DNA of 37,474 nucleotides from Acidimicrobiia bacterium (lineage in GTDB: Bacteria > Actinomycetota > Acidimicrobiia > Spongiisociales > Spongiisociaceae): positions 1-37,474 of the forward strand of contig WTGI01000008.1 in assembly GCA_011523635.1 (NCBI GenBank), read 5' to 3'. Position numbers and translations under genes: made by a program. The notes beneath the pieces were generated by a model that saw nothing but the letters and a program-made list of their open reading frames with translations, was not told the origin of the DNA and did not search any database. This document shows, one piece after another, positions 26,250 to 34,492 of the stretch. Position 1 is the first letter of the stretch, and each line of letters opens with the position of its first letter.

Positions 26250-28367
26250 ATGGTTACCCCGAACTCGCTGGGCCGTTACGAATTGACCGCGCAGATCGCG
26301 CGGGGCGGCATGTCGGATGTGTTCGAGGCTCGGGATCGTCTCCTCGACCGCAAGGTGGCCGTCAAGATCCTGCACGACCGGTTTGCGGAGACGGATACCT
26401 TCGTGGCCCGATTCCGCAAGGAAGCCAGGGCGGTCGCCAACCTGAGCCATCCCAACGTCGTGTCGGTCTACGACTGGGGCGAGGAGGACGGCACCTACTT
26501 CATGGTCATGGAGCTGGTGAGGGGGCGGTCCCTGCGCGACATCATCCAGGCCGAGGGCAAGCTGCTGCCGCGTCGAGCAACCGAGATAGCAGCCGAGATC
26601 GCCAAGGCGCTTGACGCCGCTCACCGCAGCGGTGTCATCCACCGCGACATCAAGCCCGGCAACGTCCTCCTGACCACGGACGGCACCGTCAAGGTGACCG
26701 ACTTCGGCGTGGCCCGGGCCCGCAACGCCTCCGAAGGACTGACCAAGGTGGGATCGGTCATAGGAACGGCCACCTACTTCAGCCCCGAACAGGCCAGTGG
26801 CGACCCGGCCGACGAGCGGTCGGACATCTACAGCCTGGGAGTGGTGCTCTACGAGATGTTGGTGGGGCGTCCCCCCTTCAGAGGGGAGAGCGCGGTGTCG
26901 GTGGCGTACCAGCACGTCACCGCCGAAGTCGTTCCGCCGAGCCGGCTCAATACCGACGTGTCGCTAGAGCTCGAGAACGTGGTGATGCGGGCTCTCGACA
27001 AGGACCCTGATCGACGCTACGAGACGGCCGCCGACATCCACCATGACCTTCTCGTGCTGCTACAGGGCCGGTCTTCGCACAGCGGTCAGGCCCCGGTCGC
27101 TCCTCCCGCCCGCTCCCAAACCGCTCAGGACCTGCCGCCTCCCCCGCCCCGGGACGACGATGCCTACCGCCGTATGCGGGGCCAGCCCCGCCAGCCCTCG
27201 CAGCTTCCCTTCATCCTCACCGCTGTTCTCCTGGCGGCCGGAGTGGTGCTCGGCGCATACCTCCTGCTCAATAGCCTCTCGAACGATCCGGCGCCGTCGA
27301 CCACCGTGCCGGTCGTGACCATTGCTGTTCCCGACGTGACCGGCCAATCCGAGGAGGAGGCGCGCATCGTGCTCCAGGAGGCGGGATTCCTGGTCACGAC
27401 GAGCAGGGAGTCCAGCGAGGCTCCGGAGGACTCGGTGATCCGGACCGAGCCGGCGGCCGGAACGGTCGCCGAGGAGGAGTCACCGGTCAATGTGGTCGTC
27501 TCCGACGGGCCGGCCCTGCTGCAGATTCCCACTGTGGTCGGCTCTACCAGGGAGCGCGCCATCGGGCAGCTCCGGGGTCAGGGCTTCGCCTTCACGGAGC
27601 GTACCGCCCGCCACGACACGATAGGGGCGGGTTTGGTGATCAGCCAGGATCCGGCGGGCGAGGCCAGAGCCCCGGTCGGATCGGTGGTCGAACTGGTGAT
27701 CTCGGCCGGTCCGCAGCCCATCGAAATGCCCCGGGTGATCGGACTGAGCCGCGATCGAGCGGAGGGAATGCTCGAAGGCCTTGGTCTGGAAGTCTCGACA
27801 ACTCTGACTCGCAACAACGACGTACCGCCCGGGGTGGTGGCCCGCCAGGACCCTGCTCCCGGGGCGGACGTGAACCCCGGATGGAGCGTTCAGTTGGTGA
27901 TCTCCGAAGGTCCGGATTTGTTCGTACTCGAGGAACTGGCCGGCCAACCGGTTGCCGATGTGATCATCCTTCTCGGGGAGGCCGGCATGCAGGTCCAGGT
28001 CATCGAGGAGCCCAGCCCGAGCCACGAGGTGGGCGTGGTCATCCGCACCGATCCGCCGGGGGGGACGGAACTGCCGGTGGGCGACACGATCACCTTGTAC
28101 GAGTCCACGGCACCGGATCTGGTGGTGGTTCCCGACCTCACCGGTGCCACCCCTGAGGAGGCGGAAGCCACCCTGGCCGGGCTGGGTCTGATACTTGAGG
28201 TTGCAGCCTCCAGGGCTGCGGTCGATACGCCCGAGTTGGAAGGGAGGATCGCCCGCCAGGCTCCGGGTCCGGGCGAGGAGTTCTCGCCAGGCGAGACGGT
28301 GCTGGTGGTGCTCGGCGACTACACTGCCCCGGTGGTGGACTCCGAGACCGAGAGTTCGGAATCGTAG
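26250..28367 (+). CDS. pknB: PknB-like serine/threonine protein kinase with five PASTA domains
   Basis: This 705-residue membrane kinase senses cell-wall fragments and phosphorylates division and wall proteins. The kinase domain (about 9-270) is intact: VAVKIL (K39), HRDIKPGNVLL (D133), DFGVARA (D151). A single membrane helix follows at about 320-343. Five external PASTA repeats (about 354-705) should bind muropeptides or lipid II. The ATG at 26250 is immediately preceded by an in-frame stop, so no earlier start exists, yet no Shine-Dalgarno sequence is visible; translation may be leaderless. Unlike the SEDS and PBP-like neighbours, no key residue is missing. Confidence 0.95.
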   Translation: MVTPNSLGRYELTAQIARGGMSDVFEARDRLLDRKVAVKILHDRFAETDTFVARFRKEARAVANLSHPNVVSVYDWGEEDGTYFMVMELVRGRSLRDIIQAEGKLLPRRATEIAAEIAKALDAAHRSGVIHRDIKPGNVLLTTDGTVKVTDFGVARARNASEGLTKVGSVIGTATYFSPEQASGDPADERSDIYSLGVVLYEMLVGRPPFRGESAVSVAYQHVTAEVVPPSRLNTDVSLELENVVMRALDKDPDRRYETAADIHHDLLVLLQGRSSHSGQAPVAPPARSQTAQDLPPPPPRDDDAYRRMRGQPRQPSQLPFILTAVLLAAGVVLGAYLLLNSLSNDPAPSTTVPVVTIAVPDVTGQSEEEARIVLQEAGFLVTTSRESSEAPEDSVIRTEPAAGTVAEEESPVNVVVSDGPALLQIPTVVGSTRERAIGQLRGQGFAFTERTARHDTIGAGLVISQDPAGEARAPVGSVVELVISAGPQPIEMPRVIGLSRDRAEGMLEGLGLEVSTTLTRNNDVPPGVVARQDPAPGADVNPGWSVQLVISEGPDLFVLEELAGQPVADVIILLGEAGMQVQVIEEPSPSHEVGVVIRTDPPGGTELPVGDTITLYESTAPDLVVVPDLTGATPEEAEATLAGLGLILEVAASRAAVDTPELEGRIARQAPGPGEEFSPGETVLVVLGDYTAPVVDSETESSES

Positions 28368-28384
28368 ACGGATTGGGGGCTGCC

Positions 28385-29263
28385 GTGGCATCTGTCGAGG
28401 CCCGGAGCCAAGACGCTAAGGGGGCCGACGGACCGGCGGTGACGGTGCAGGACGCCGTGTTCCGCTACGGCTCCAAGACGGTCGTCGGGCGGTCCAGCGT
28501 CGACATCCCGGCCGGATCGATCACGGCGCTTATCGGCCCCAACGGCGCAGGCAAGTCGACCCTGCTCAATGCCTTTGCCGGACTGGTCCAGCCGGCGTCG
28601 GGCAGCGTCACGGTGGGGTCCAGGAACGGACGGACCTACCGCACTTCCTACGTGCTCCAGGAGACCAAGGTCAATCCTTCGCTACCGGTCACCGTCCGGG
28701 AGGTGGTCAGCATGGGCCGCTATGGGGGCCGCCGGCCGCTGCGCTTTCTTACCAAGGAGGATCGCCGGATGGTCGACGAGGCGATGGAGAGGACCAACAT
28801 CACCCACCTCGCCATGCGGCACCTCTCCCGGCTCTCGGGCGGGGAACGCCACCGGGTGCTACTGGCCCAAGGGCTGGCGCAGGACCACGACATCCTGCTG
28901 CTGGACGAGCCTGCCACCGGCCTCGATGTGGTGTCCATCCAGGCGGTCCGGGACACCATCTGCTCGGAGAACGAACACGGATGCACGGTCATCGTCACCA
29001 CTCACGACCTGACCGAGGCCTGGGATGCCCACTACGTGGTCCTCCTGGCAGGGCGCGTCGTTACCGCCGGGCCGCCCGCGGAGGTCCTGAGGGCGTCCCA
29101 CATGACGGCCGCCTACGGCTTGGGCCTGATGAACGTGGAGGGCACCCACCTGTTCCTCGATGATCCTCATCACGACGAGACGGACGGGCACCACTCCCAC
29201 GAACGATCCATCCACCTGGAGTCCGATCCGGTCGACCTTCACCACGACGAGCACAACCACTGA
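28385..29263 (+). CDS. Orphan ABC transporter ATPase (metal/chelate type) with His-rich tail
   Basis: This 292-residue ATPase of the iron-chelate/zinc family has Walker A GPNGAGKST, Q-loop YVLQETKV, signature LSGGERHR, Walker B ILLLDEPA and H-loop TTHD. After the usual end it carries about 35 residues rich in His and Asp (from LFLDDPHHDETDGHHSHE to HHDEHNH), likely a metal-binding tail. No permease or binding protein is adjacent. It begins 17 nt after the kinase stop and is probably co-transcribed. The GTG at 28385 is my start, with a G-run upstream; TTG at 28373 is the alternative. The substrate is inferred to be a transition metal. Confidence 0.87.
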   Translation: MASVEARSQDAKGADGPAVTVQDAVFRYGSKTVVGRSSVDIPAGSITALIGPNGAGKSTLLNAFAGLVQPASGSVTVGSRNGRTYRTSYVLQETKVNPSLPVTVREVVSMGRYGGRRPLRFLTKEDRRMVDEAMERTNITHLAMRHLSRLSGGERHRVLLAQGLAQDHDILLLDEPATGLDVVSIQAVRDTICSENEHGCTVIVTTHDLTEAWDAHYVVLLAGRVVTAGPPAEVLRASHMTAAYGLGLMNVEGTHLFLDDPHHDETDGHHSHERSIHLESDPVDLHHDEHNH

Positions 29264-29306
29264 GTGCGCCGCGGTCCGAGAACCGGGCCGCGGGCACTAG
29301 ACGATT

Positions 29307-29465
29307 AGTTCCAAGGGGTCTGTGGTCAGTGGTCAGTGAAGTGTTGCGGCGCGGGACTGACACGAACAACTCGACAGCCCTAAGGGCCGATGGGAACTTG
29401 ACTACCGCCGAGTCGCTCACTTGGCCGCTGGCGACCGGCCACTGGCCACTACAACTGGCAACTAG
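29307..29465. repeat. Dispersed repeat, copy B
   Basis: This is a second long copy of the element at 25998, starting TTAGTTCCAAGGGGTC and ending near ACAACTGGCAACTAGG. It is in the same orientation as copy A. Its right end supplies the stop codon of trpG (29462-29464). Together the copies bracket the kinase and orphan ATPase genes. Confidence 0.7.
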
Positions 29466-30028
29466 GACCGGCCGGTCAGGAAGTTGTCGAGTAGGGCCAT
29501 CCCCTCGTCGGTGAGCACGCTCTCCGGATGGAACTGCACGCCGTGGATGGGAAGCTCCCGGTGCCTGACTCCCTGGACGACATCGTCCTCACTCCAGGCG
29601 CACGGCTCGAGCACGTCGGGCAATTCGCTGGCCGCCAGCGAGTGGTATCTCGTAGCGACGAAGGGATTCCTCAGACCGGAGAAGACGTCCTTGCCGTCAT
29701 GGCGGATCGAGGAGGTCTTCCCGTGCATGACCTGGGGGGCGAGGTCGATGGCGCCGCCGAACGAGGTGACGATGGCCTCATGACCAAGGCATACGCCCAG
29801 GATGGGCACCATTCCGGCGAAGTGTTCGATGTACGACTCCGTATAGCCGGCGTTCTCGGGCCGTCCTGGTCCCGGTGAGATGACCAGCCGTTCCGGTTCG
29901 AACCGGGCGGCTGTGGGCGCGTCCATCTCGTCGTTGCGGACCACGGTCGGCTCGGCGCCGAGTTCGCCCAGATACTGGACCAGGTTGAAGGTGAAGCTGT
30001 CGTAGTTGTCCAGAACCAGCACCCGCAT
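29462..30028 (-). CDS. trpG: Glutamine amidotransferase, anthranilate/aminodeoxychorismate synthase component II
   Basis: This 188-residue class I amidotransferase provides ammonia from glutamine for anthranilate or 4-amino-4-deoxychorismate synthesis. MRVLVLDNYDSFTFNLVQYL and VISPGPGRPENAG are diagnostic. The catalytic Cys is in ILGVCLGHEAI and the His/Glu pair in GVQFHPES. No component I is nearby. A trpG/pabA gene beside pknB and crgA is a conserved actinobacterial arrangement (established in mycobacteria). It is divergent from crgA. The folate-versus-tryptophan role cannot be decided here. Confidence 0.93.
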   Translation of the reverse strand: MRVLVLDNYDSFTFNLVQYLGELGAEPTVVRNDEMDAPTAARFEPERLVISPGPGRPENAGYTESYIEHFAGMVPILGVCLGHEAIVTSFGGAIDLAPQVMHGKTSSIRHDGKDVFSGLRNPFVATRYHSLAASELPDVLEPCAWSEDDVVQGVRHRELPIHGVQFHPESVLTDEGMALLDNFLTGRS

Positions 30029-30118
30029 CGCCCGCCAAGCCTACCGAACCGTTCGTACGGAACACTGCTAGCAGGACGGGCCGTCCGGCTCGGGACCGGC
30101 GGTGGTAGCCTGGTCCGC

Positions 30119-30367
30119 ATGCCGCAATCCAAGGGACGTCGTAAGCCCAAGACGGCGGGTCGTCCGACACCGCCCAAGAGCGCCGCGAGCCGGGGGAAGA
30201 AGGCCAAGGAGTCATCGAAGCTCTACGTGGCCGTGATGTTCGGTCTCATGGGTCTTGGGGTTCTGCTGGTGGTGACCCGGTACGTGTTCGACACGCCTTC
30301 GTGGTTGTTGCTGGTCGGGCTGGCTTCGATGGGCGGCGGCTTCCTGATGACGACCAACTATCACTGA
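30119..30367 (+). CDS. crgA: Cell division protein CrgA
   Basis: This is an 82-residue protein with a basic N-terminus (about 1-33) and two membrane helices (about 35-53 and 60-76). The first helix region VAVMFGLMGLGVLLVVTRYV and the ending GFLMTTNYH fit the CrgA (UPF0233) family, which recruits FtsZ, FtsQ and penicillin-binding proteins at the septum in actinobacteria (established). A TAGCCT hexamer lies 7 nt before the ATG with no ribosome site, so the message may be leaderless. Its presence beside trpG supports the division-locus assignment. Confidence 0.9.
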   Translation: MPQSKGRRKPKTAGRPTPPKSAASRGKKAKESSKLYVAVMFGLMGLGVLLVVTRYVFDTPSWLLLVGLASMGGGFLMTTNYH

Positions 30368-30463
30368 AGGCCGGGCCGCTCGATCTTCCCGCGTGCTCTG
30401 GTTTCCCGCACGCGATCCCGTCGCCGATAGAGGAGTAGTCCCGACCGTTCCCTGAGTTGGGGT

Positions 30464-30573
30464 TTGTCCACGTGCGCGGCCTGCCACTGCGCCGGTCGAT
30501 GGGGGCACGCAAGGAATCGGGACCTAGTTACAGCCCTGTAGTTCTCCCCGTAGTTATCCACGGCTGTGGATAA
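30464..30573. promoter_or_regulatory. DnaA-like boxes downstream of crgA
   Basis: TTATCCACG (30554-30562) and TGTGGATAA (30565-30573) form an inverted pair of DnaA-box-like 9-mers; the second is an exact TTATCCACA box on the minus strand. The arms are a perfect 9-bp inverted repeat (GTTATCCAC/GTGGATAAC) with a 4-nt spacer. A third variant, TTGTCCACG, lies at 30464-30472. The region between crgA and the zinc-ribbon gene is only 240 bp, too small for a typical oriC. Confidence 0.6.
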
Positions 30574-30607
30574 CCGAGGCGTCGGGGAGCCGACAGTCCC
30601 GGCGGGC

Positions 30608-30853
30608 TCAGGTGACCGGTACCTCGTCCATCTCCTCGCGGCAGTGACGCGGCGGGTTGGATACGGTGGTGTTGGTGACCGTCATCGTGACCTCGGTGCC
30701 GCAGAGGCTGCACCGGAAGCGCCGGCGGGTCTCCACCACGTCATCGGGATCGACTTCCGGTGGAGGATTGGCCACTGCCCGGATCACCGCCATGGAGGCG
30801 GTCCAGATGGCGGCGCCGATCGCCACAGCGATGATGATGTTGAGTACCGTCAT
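30608..30853 (-). CDS. Small membrane protein with zinc-ribbon-like motif
   Basis: This 81-residue protein of unknown function starts with a membrane helix (about 4-27), followed by an acidic linker and a Cys-containing end: FRCSLCGTEV, then PPRHCREEM. The CxxC plus HC arrangement suggests metal binding on the cytosolic side. Similar small proteins are common beside housekeeping genes in actinobacteria, from memory. The gene lies between the DnaA-like boxes and a fragment of the dispersed repeat near 30861. I do not assign a function. Confidence 0.75.
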   Translation of the reverse strand: MTVLNIIIAVAIGAAIWTASMAVIRAVANPPPEVDPDDVVETRRRFRCSLCGTEVTMTVTNTTVSNPPRHCREEMDEVPVT

Positions 30854-30919
30854 CCTTCAGTGGTCAGTGGAGGGCCTTGCGGGGCTTGAGATGCCATCCC
30901 CGTGTTCTTCGGCGGCGTT

Positions 30920-32098
30920 CTACGCGGCCCGCTCGAGAATCATGGCGTTGGCCATGCCCCCACCCTCGCACATCGTCTGGAGTCCGTAACGAGCCTGCCG
31001 GCGCTCCATCTCGTGTACCAGGGTGGCGGTGAGCTTGGCGCCCGTCCCGCCCAAGGGGTGGCCCGTGGAGATCGCCCCGCCGTTCACGTTGGTCCGTTCC
31101 CAGAGGGCGTCGGGGTCGGACCCGCCGTTCTCTGCCAGCCAGATCCCGACCACGGAGGCGAAGGCTTCGTTCACCTCGAACAGGTCGATGTCGTCGATGC
31201 CCAATCCGGCCCGCTCCAGGGCGCGGGCGGTGGCCGGGATCGGTCCGGTGAGCATGCTGACCGGATCCACGCCCGCCATAGCGAATTGCAGGAAGTAGGC
31301 CTTGGGCTCCAGGCCTAGCTCCCCGGCCTTCTGCTCCGACATGATCAGCACGGCCGCTGCTCCGTCCGAGATCTGGGATGAGTTGCCGGCGGTGACCACG
31401 CCGTCCGCCTTGAAGACCGGTGGAAGCCCGGCCAGGACCTCCGGTGTGGTATTCGGACGGATGCCCTCATCGATGGTCATAGTCTCCACGGCGCCGTTCG
31501 CGCTGACCTCGACCGGGACGATCTCCCGGGCGAACCGGCCTTCGGCCGTGGCCCTCGCGGCCCTCATGTGGGAGCGGTGGGCGATCCGGTCGAGGCGCTC
31601 CCGCGACAGGCCCCACTTCTCGGCGATGAGCTCCGCCGAGATCCCCTGGGGCACCAGGCTGTTGGCGTAGCGCTCAACCATGCGTGGCCCGAACGGCCGT
31701 CCGGGTCCTTGCTGGGCGGTGATTCCCATGGGTACCCGGCTCATCGACTCCACGCCGGCCGCGATCGCCACGTCGTAGGCGCCGGCCATCACTCCTTGGG
31801 CGGCGAAGTGGGAGGCCTGCTGTGCCGAGCCGCACTGGCGATCGACGGTCGTGCCCACCACGTCCTCGGGGAAGCCGGCCGCCAGCGCCGCATTCCGACC
31901 CACGTTGAAACCCTGCTCGCCGGTCTGCGTCACGCATCCCATGATCACATCATCCACCAGGGCCGGGTCGATTTGGTTGCGCTCCACCAGGGCTCGCAGC
32001 GGGATGGCGGCCAGGTCGACCGGGTGGTAGCCATGTAGGCGCCCGTTCCGCTTGCCGGTGGGTGTTCTCACTGCGTCCACGACGACTGCCCGGTGCAT
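30920..32098 (-). CDS. Acetyl-CoA C-acyltransferase (thiolase)
   Basis: This 392-residue thiolase cleaves 3-ketoacyl-CoA or condenses acetyl-CoA. The nucleophile is C89 in DRQCGSAQQA, the His is in ISTGHPLGGTGAK and the second Cys is in CEGGGMANAM. I start at the ATG at 32098, which begins MHRAVVVDAVRTP and has GAGGGGAGACAGG upstream; the longer frame from 32140 adds an unlikely leader. The glutaryl-CoA-dehydrogenase-like gene upstream on the same strand suggests fatty or amino acid breakdown. Confidence 0.95.
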   Translation of the reverse strand: MHRAVVVDAVRTPTGKRNGRLHGYHPVDLAAIPLRALVERNQIDPALVDDVIMGCVTQTGEQGFNVGRNAALAAGFPEDVVGTTVDRQCGSAQQASHFAAQGVMAGAYDVAIAAGVESMSRVPMGITAQQGPGRPFGPRMVERYANSLVPQGISAELIAEKWGLSRERLDRIAHRSHMRAARATAEGRFAREIVPVEVSANGAVETMTIDEGIRPNTTPEVLAGLPPVFKADGVVTAGNSSQISDGAAAVLIMSEQKAGELGLEPKAYFLQFAMAGVDPVSMLTGPIPATARALERAGLGIDDIDLFEVNEAFASVVGIWLAENGGSDPDALWERTNVNGGAISTGHPLGGTGAKLTATLVHEMERRQARYGLQTMCEGGGMANAMILERAA

Positions 32099-32152
32099 AG
32101 CCTGTCTCCCCTCGTATGCGGATGACCTCGGAGTCCCCAACCCGGCGACCGG

Positions 32153-32225
32153 TGGAGGTGATCGGATTCGAACCGACGACCTCCTGGTTGCAAACCAGGT
32201 GCTCTGCCGACTGAGCTACACCCCC
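32153..32225 (-). tRNA. tRNA-Ala (anticodon UGC)
   Basis: The minus strand folds into a full cloverleaf: acceptor GGGGGTG pairing CACCTCC with one G-U pair, D-arm with GCTCAGTCGGCAGAGC, anticodon stem CCTGG/CCAGG with loop TTTGCAA (anticodon TGC), and T-arm with GGTTCGAATCC. The discriminator is A and the 3' CCA is not encoded. It lies between the thiolase and transporter genes. Confidence 0.96.
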
Positions 32226-32250
32226 GGGATCCTGCAGTCTACTTGGACCA

Positions 32251-33075
32251 CTAACCCAGGATGATCAGCGCGAGGGCGACGATCGCCACCCCGAACCCGG
32301 CACGCTGGATGCGGGTGGTGCGCTCTCCGGCGAAGAGGACCTGGAACAGGACCGTGACACCGTAGGCCATCTGGAAGAACAGGCCGGCCACGGCCAGGTT
32401 GACCTGGGCGGCCAGCGTGAAAGTCGCCAGCCCGATCCCGCCCAGGATGCCCACCATCATGGCTTGACTAGTGGTGCCCCGGTGGGGCCACACCGCCTCC
32501 TCTCGGATGAGGATCAGCAGCAGCACGAACGCCACGGCCACCACCCTTCCCGGCACTACCGGCCAGGTCCCGGCGTCATCGCCGGTCAAGCCCAGCAATG
32601 TGGCGGTGATGCCGAACATGACACCGGAGGTCAGGCCGTGCTTCATGGCGATGAGGTCCCACTCCGCTCCGGGGTCCTTCATGCCGATCAGCCACACGCC
32701 GACCAGCCCCACGACCAGTCCCGAGCCGACCACTACCGAGGGGAGGCCCGACACGATGGTGTCCACGCCGATCGGGACCACCGCTCCCGTTACTGCGGCC
32801 ACCGGTCCTACTATTCCCGTGCCCCGGGTGGTGTAGCCCCGGTAGAGCTGGATGAGACCCATGCCGGAGGACACCCCGGAGCAGCCGCCGAGCACCAGGT
32901 CGGGAACGGTGGGGCTTCCGCCCCACCAGACCGCCAGGACCAGCGTCGACAGCAGGGTGAAGACGTAGATCGCGAGCACCGTGGCCAGAAGGCGCCCGCG
33001 ACGGCCCACGTTGGTCCCGATGTGATCGGCCAGCCCGATGGACAGCGGGGAGAGGAGGCCGATGAAGATGGTCAT
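32251..33075 (-). CDS. EamA/DMT-superfamily transporter-like membrane protein
   Basis: This is a 274-residue membrane protein with about ten hydrophobic segments in two similar halves, the EamA plan. The first half ends near GVWLIGMKDPG and the second near ALIILG. The FFQMAYGVTVLFQVLFAGERTT segment matches the conserved end of the second half, where members have a basic residue before the last helix. The substrate is unknown; family members export metabolites or amino acids. It ends 25 nt from the tRNA and starts 19 nt after the acyl-CoA dehydrogenase gene, so it may be co-transcribed with that gene. Confidence 0.85.
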   Translation of the reverse strand: MTIFIGLLSPLSIGLADHIGTNVGRRGRLLATVLAIYVFTLLSTLVLAVWWGGSPTVPDLVLGGCSGVSSGMGLIQLYRGYTTRGTGIVGPVAAVTGAVVPIGVDTIVSGLPSVVVGSGLVVGLVGVWLIGMKDPGAEWDLIAMKHGLTSGVMFGITATLLGLTGDDAGTWPVVPGRVVAVAFVLLLILIREEAVWPHRGTTSQAMMVGILGGIGLATFTLAAQVNLAVAGLFFQMAYGVTVLFQVLFAGERTTRIQRAGFGVAIVALALIILG

Positions 33076-33094
33076 CTGGGTGGCCGCGGCCCTC

Positions 33095-34291
33095 CTACGT
33101 GAAGGCCTGCAATCCGGTGAGGGATTGGCCGAGGATCAGGGTATGTATCTCGTTGGTGCCCTCGTAGGTGATCACCGACTCCAGATTGTTCATGTGGCGC
33201 ATGACCGGATAGTCGAGGGTGATGCCGTTCGCACCCAGCACGGAGCGGGCGGTCCGGGCGACATCCAGCGCCATCCGGACGTTGTCGAACTTGCCAAGCG
33301 ATACGTGCTCGGACCCGGCCTGACCCCGATCCTTCATGCGGCCGATGTGGTGGGCGAGCAGCAGTCCCCGGTTGACGGAGACCATCATTTCCACCAGCTT
33401 GCGCTGGATGAGCTGGAAGCCACCGATCGGCCGGCCGAACTGCTCCCTGGTGGTTGCGTAGTCGAGGGCCGCCTCGTAGCAGGAGCGGGCGGCGCCCATC
33501 GAACCCCAGATGATGCCGTACCGGGCTTCGGTCAGGCAGGACAGCGGGCCACGCATCGAGGACACGCCGGGCAGAGCCGCCTCCCGGGGAAGCCGTACAT
33601 CGTCGAGGGTCAGTTCGGAGGTATGGGACGCCCTGAGGGAGAGCTTGCGCGGAATGTCGCGGGCTGCGAAGCCCGGAGTATCGGTGGGGATGATGAACCC
33701 ACGCACTCCATCCTCGGCTCGGGCCCACACGATGGCGACGTCTGCCACCGACCCGTTGGAGATCCAGGTCTTGGTGCCGTTGACGATCCAATCCGGACCA
33801 TCGCGGCGTGCGGTTGTGCGCATCGATCCGGGATCGGAGCCGGAATCGGGCTCGGTGAGGCCGAAACAACCCAGGGCCTCGCCGGTAGCCATTCGTGGCA
33901 GCCACTCCCGGCGTTGATCCTCGGACCCGTATGCCCGGATGGGGAACATGGCCAGCGAACCCTGGACCGACACCATGCTGCGGAGTCCCGAGTCGCCTGC
34001 CTCGAGTTCGAGGCAGGTCAATCCGTACTCGACCGCTGAGCCGCCCGGACATCCGTAGCCATCCAGGTGCATGCCGAGCAGGCCCAGCCCGCCCAGCTCG
34101 GTGGCCAGCTCCCTGGGCAGTATCCCCTCGTCGAACCAGTCGCTGACCGACGGGAGTACCCGGTCGCCCACCCACCGGCGAACCGTGTCCCTTAGGAGGC
34201 GTTCTTCAGGATCCAAGAGATGGTCGAGGTCGAGGAAGTCCTTCGGGTCGGGCGGGGCCGGCCGGTTGGCCTGTGACATGGCGATGCTCAC
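33095..34291 (-). CDS. Acyl-CoA dehydrogenase, glutaryl-CoA dehydrogenase-like
   Basis: This 398-residue FAD enzyme oxidises an acyl-CoA. The features point to the GcdH branch: SGLRSMVSVQGSLAMFPI, GCFGLTEPDSGSDPGSM, and the C-terminal ESVITYEGTNEIHTLILGQ, whose Glu in YEGT is the expected base. GcdH enzymes decarboxylate glutaryl-CoA to crotonyl-CoA in lysine and tryptophan breakdown (established). The thiolase at 30920 would fit as a later step. The GTG at 34291 or the ATG at 34279 could be the start. Confidence 0.9.
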   Translation of the reverse strand: MSIAMSQANRPAPPDPKDFLDLDHLLDPEERLLRDTVRRWVGDRVLPSVSDWFDEGILPRELATELGGLGLLGMHLDGYGCPGGSAVEYGLTCLELEAGDSGLRSMVSVQGSLAMFPIRAYGSEDQRREWLPRMATGEALGCFGLTEPDSGSDPGSMRTTARRDGPDWIVNGTKTWISNGSVADVAIVWARAEDGVRGFIIPTDTPGFAARDIPRKLSLRASHTSELTLDDVRLPREAALPGVSSMRGPLSCLTEARYGIIWGSMGAARSCYEAALDYATTREQFGRPIGGFQLIQRKLVEMMVSVNRGLLLAHHIGRMKDRGQAGSEHVSLGKFDNVRMALDVARTARSVLGANGITLDYPVMRHMNNLESVITYEGTNEIHTLILGQSLTGLQAFT

Positions 34292-34492
34292 GGTTTCTTG
34301 AGGCGGTTACGGGTCTCATTGTGGCAGGCGGAACCTCGGGCAAGTATGGCGGGTCCTCCATGCGCGGCGGTTCTCGGGCCGGGTCGGAGCTCGCGGGTCC
34401 GCTGTGGGCATCCGCGGGAGCAAGCGTGTACCGTTTGGCCTTCGGGCAGTACCCGCGATCGAGCCTAGGTTGGCTAGGCGGAGGAGTAGTCG

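Noticed and set aside
30368-30607. Chromosomal origin at the DnaA-like boxes
   Set aside because: There are only two or three boxes, no AT-rich unwinding element and no dnaA, dnaN or gyr genes nearby. Kept only as a regulatory candidate.
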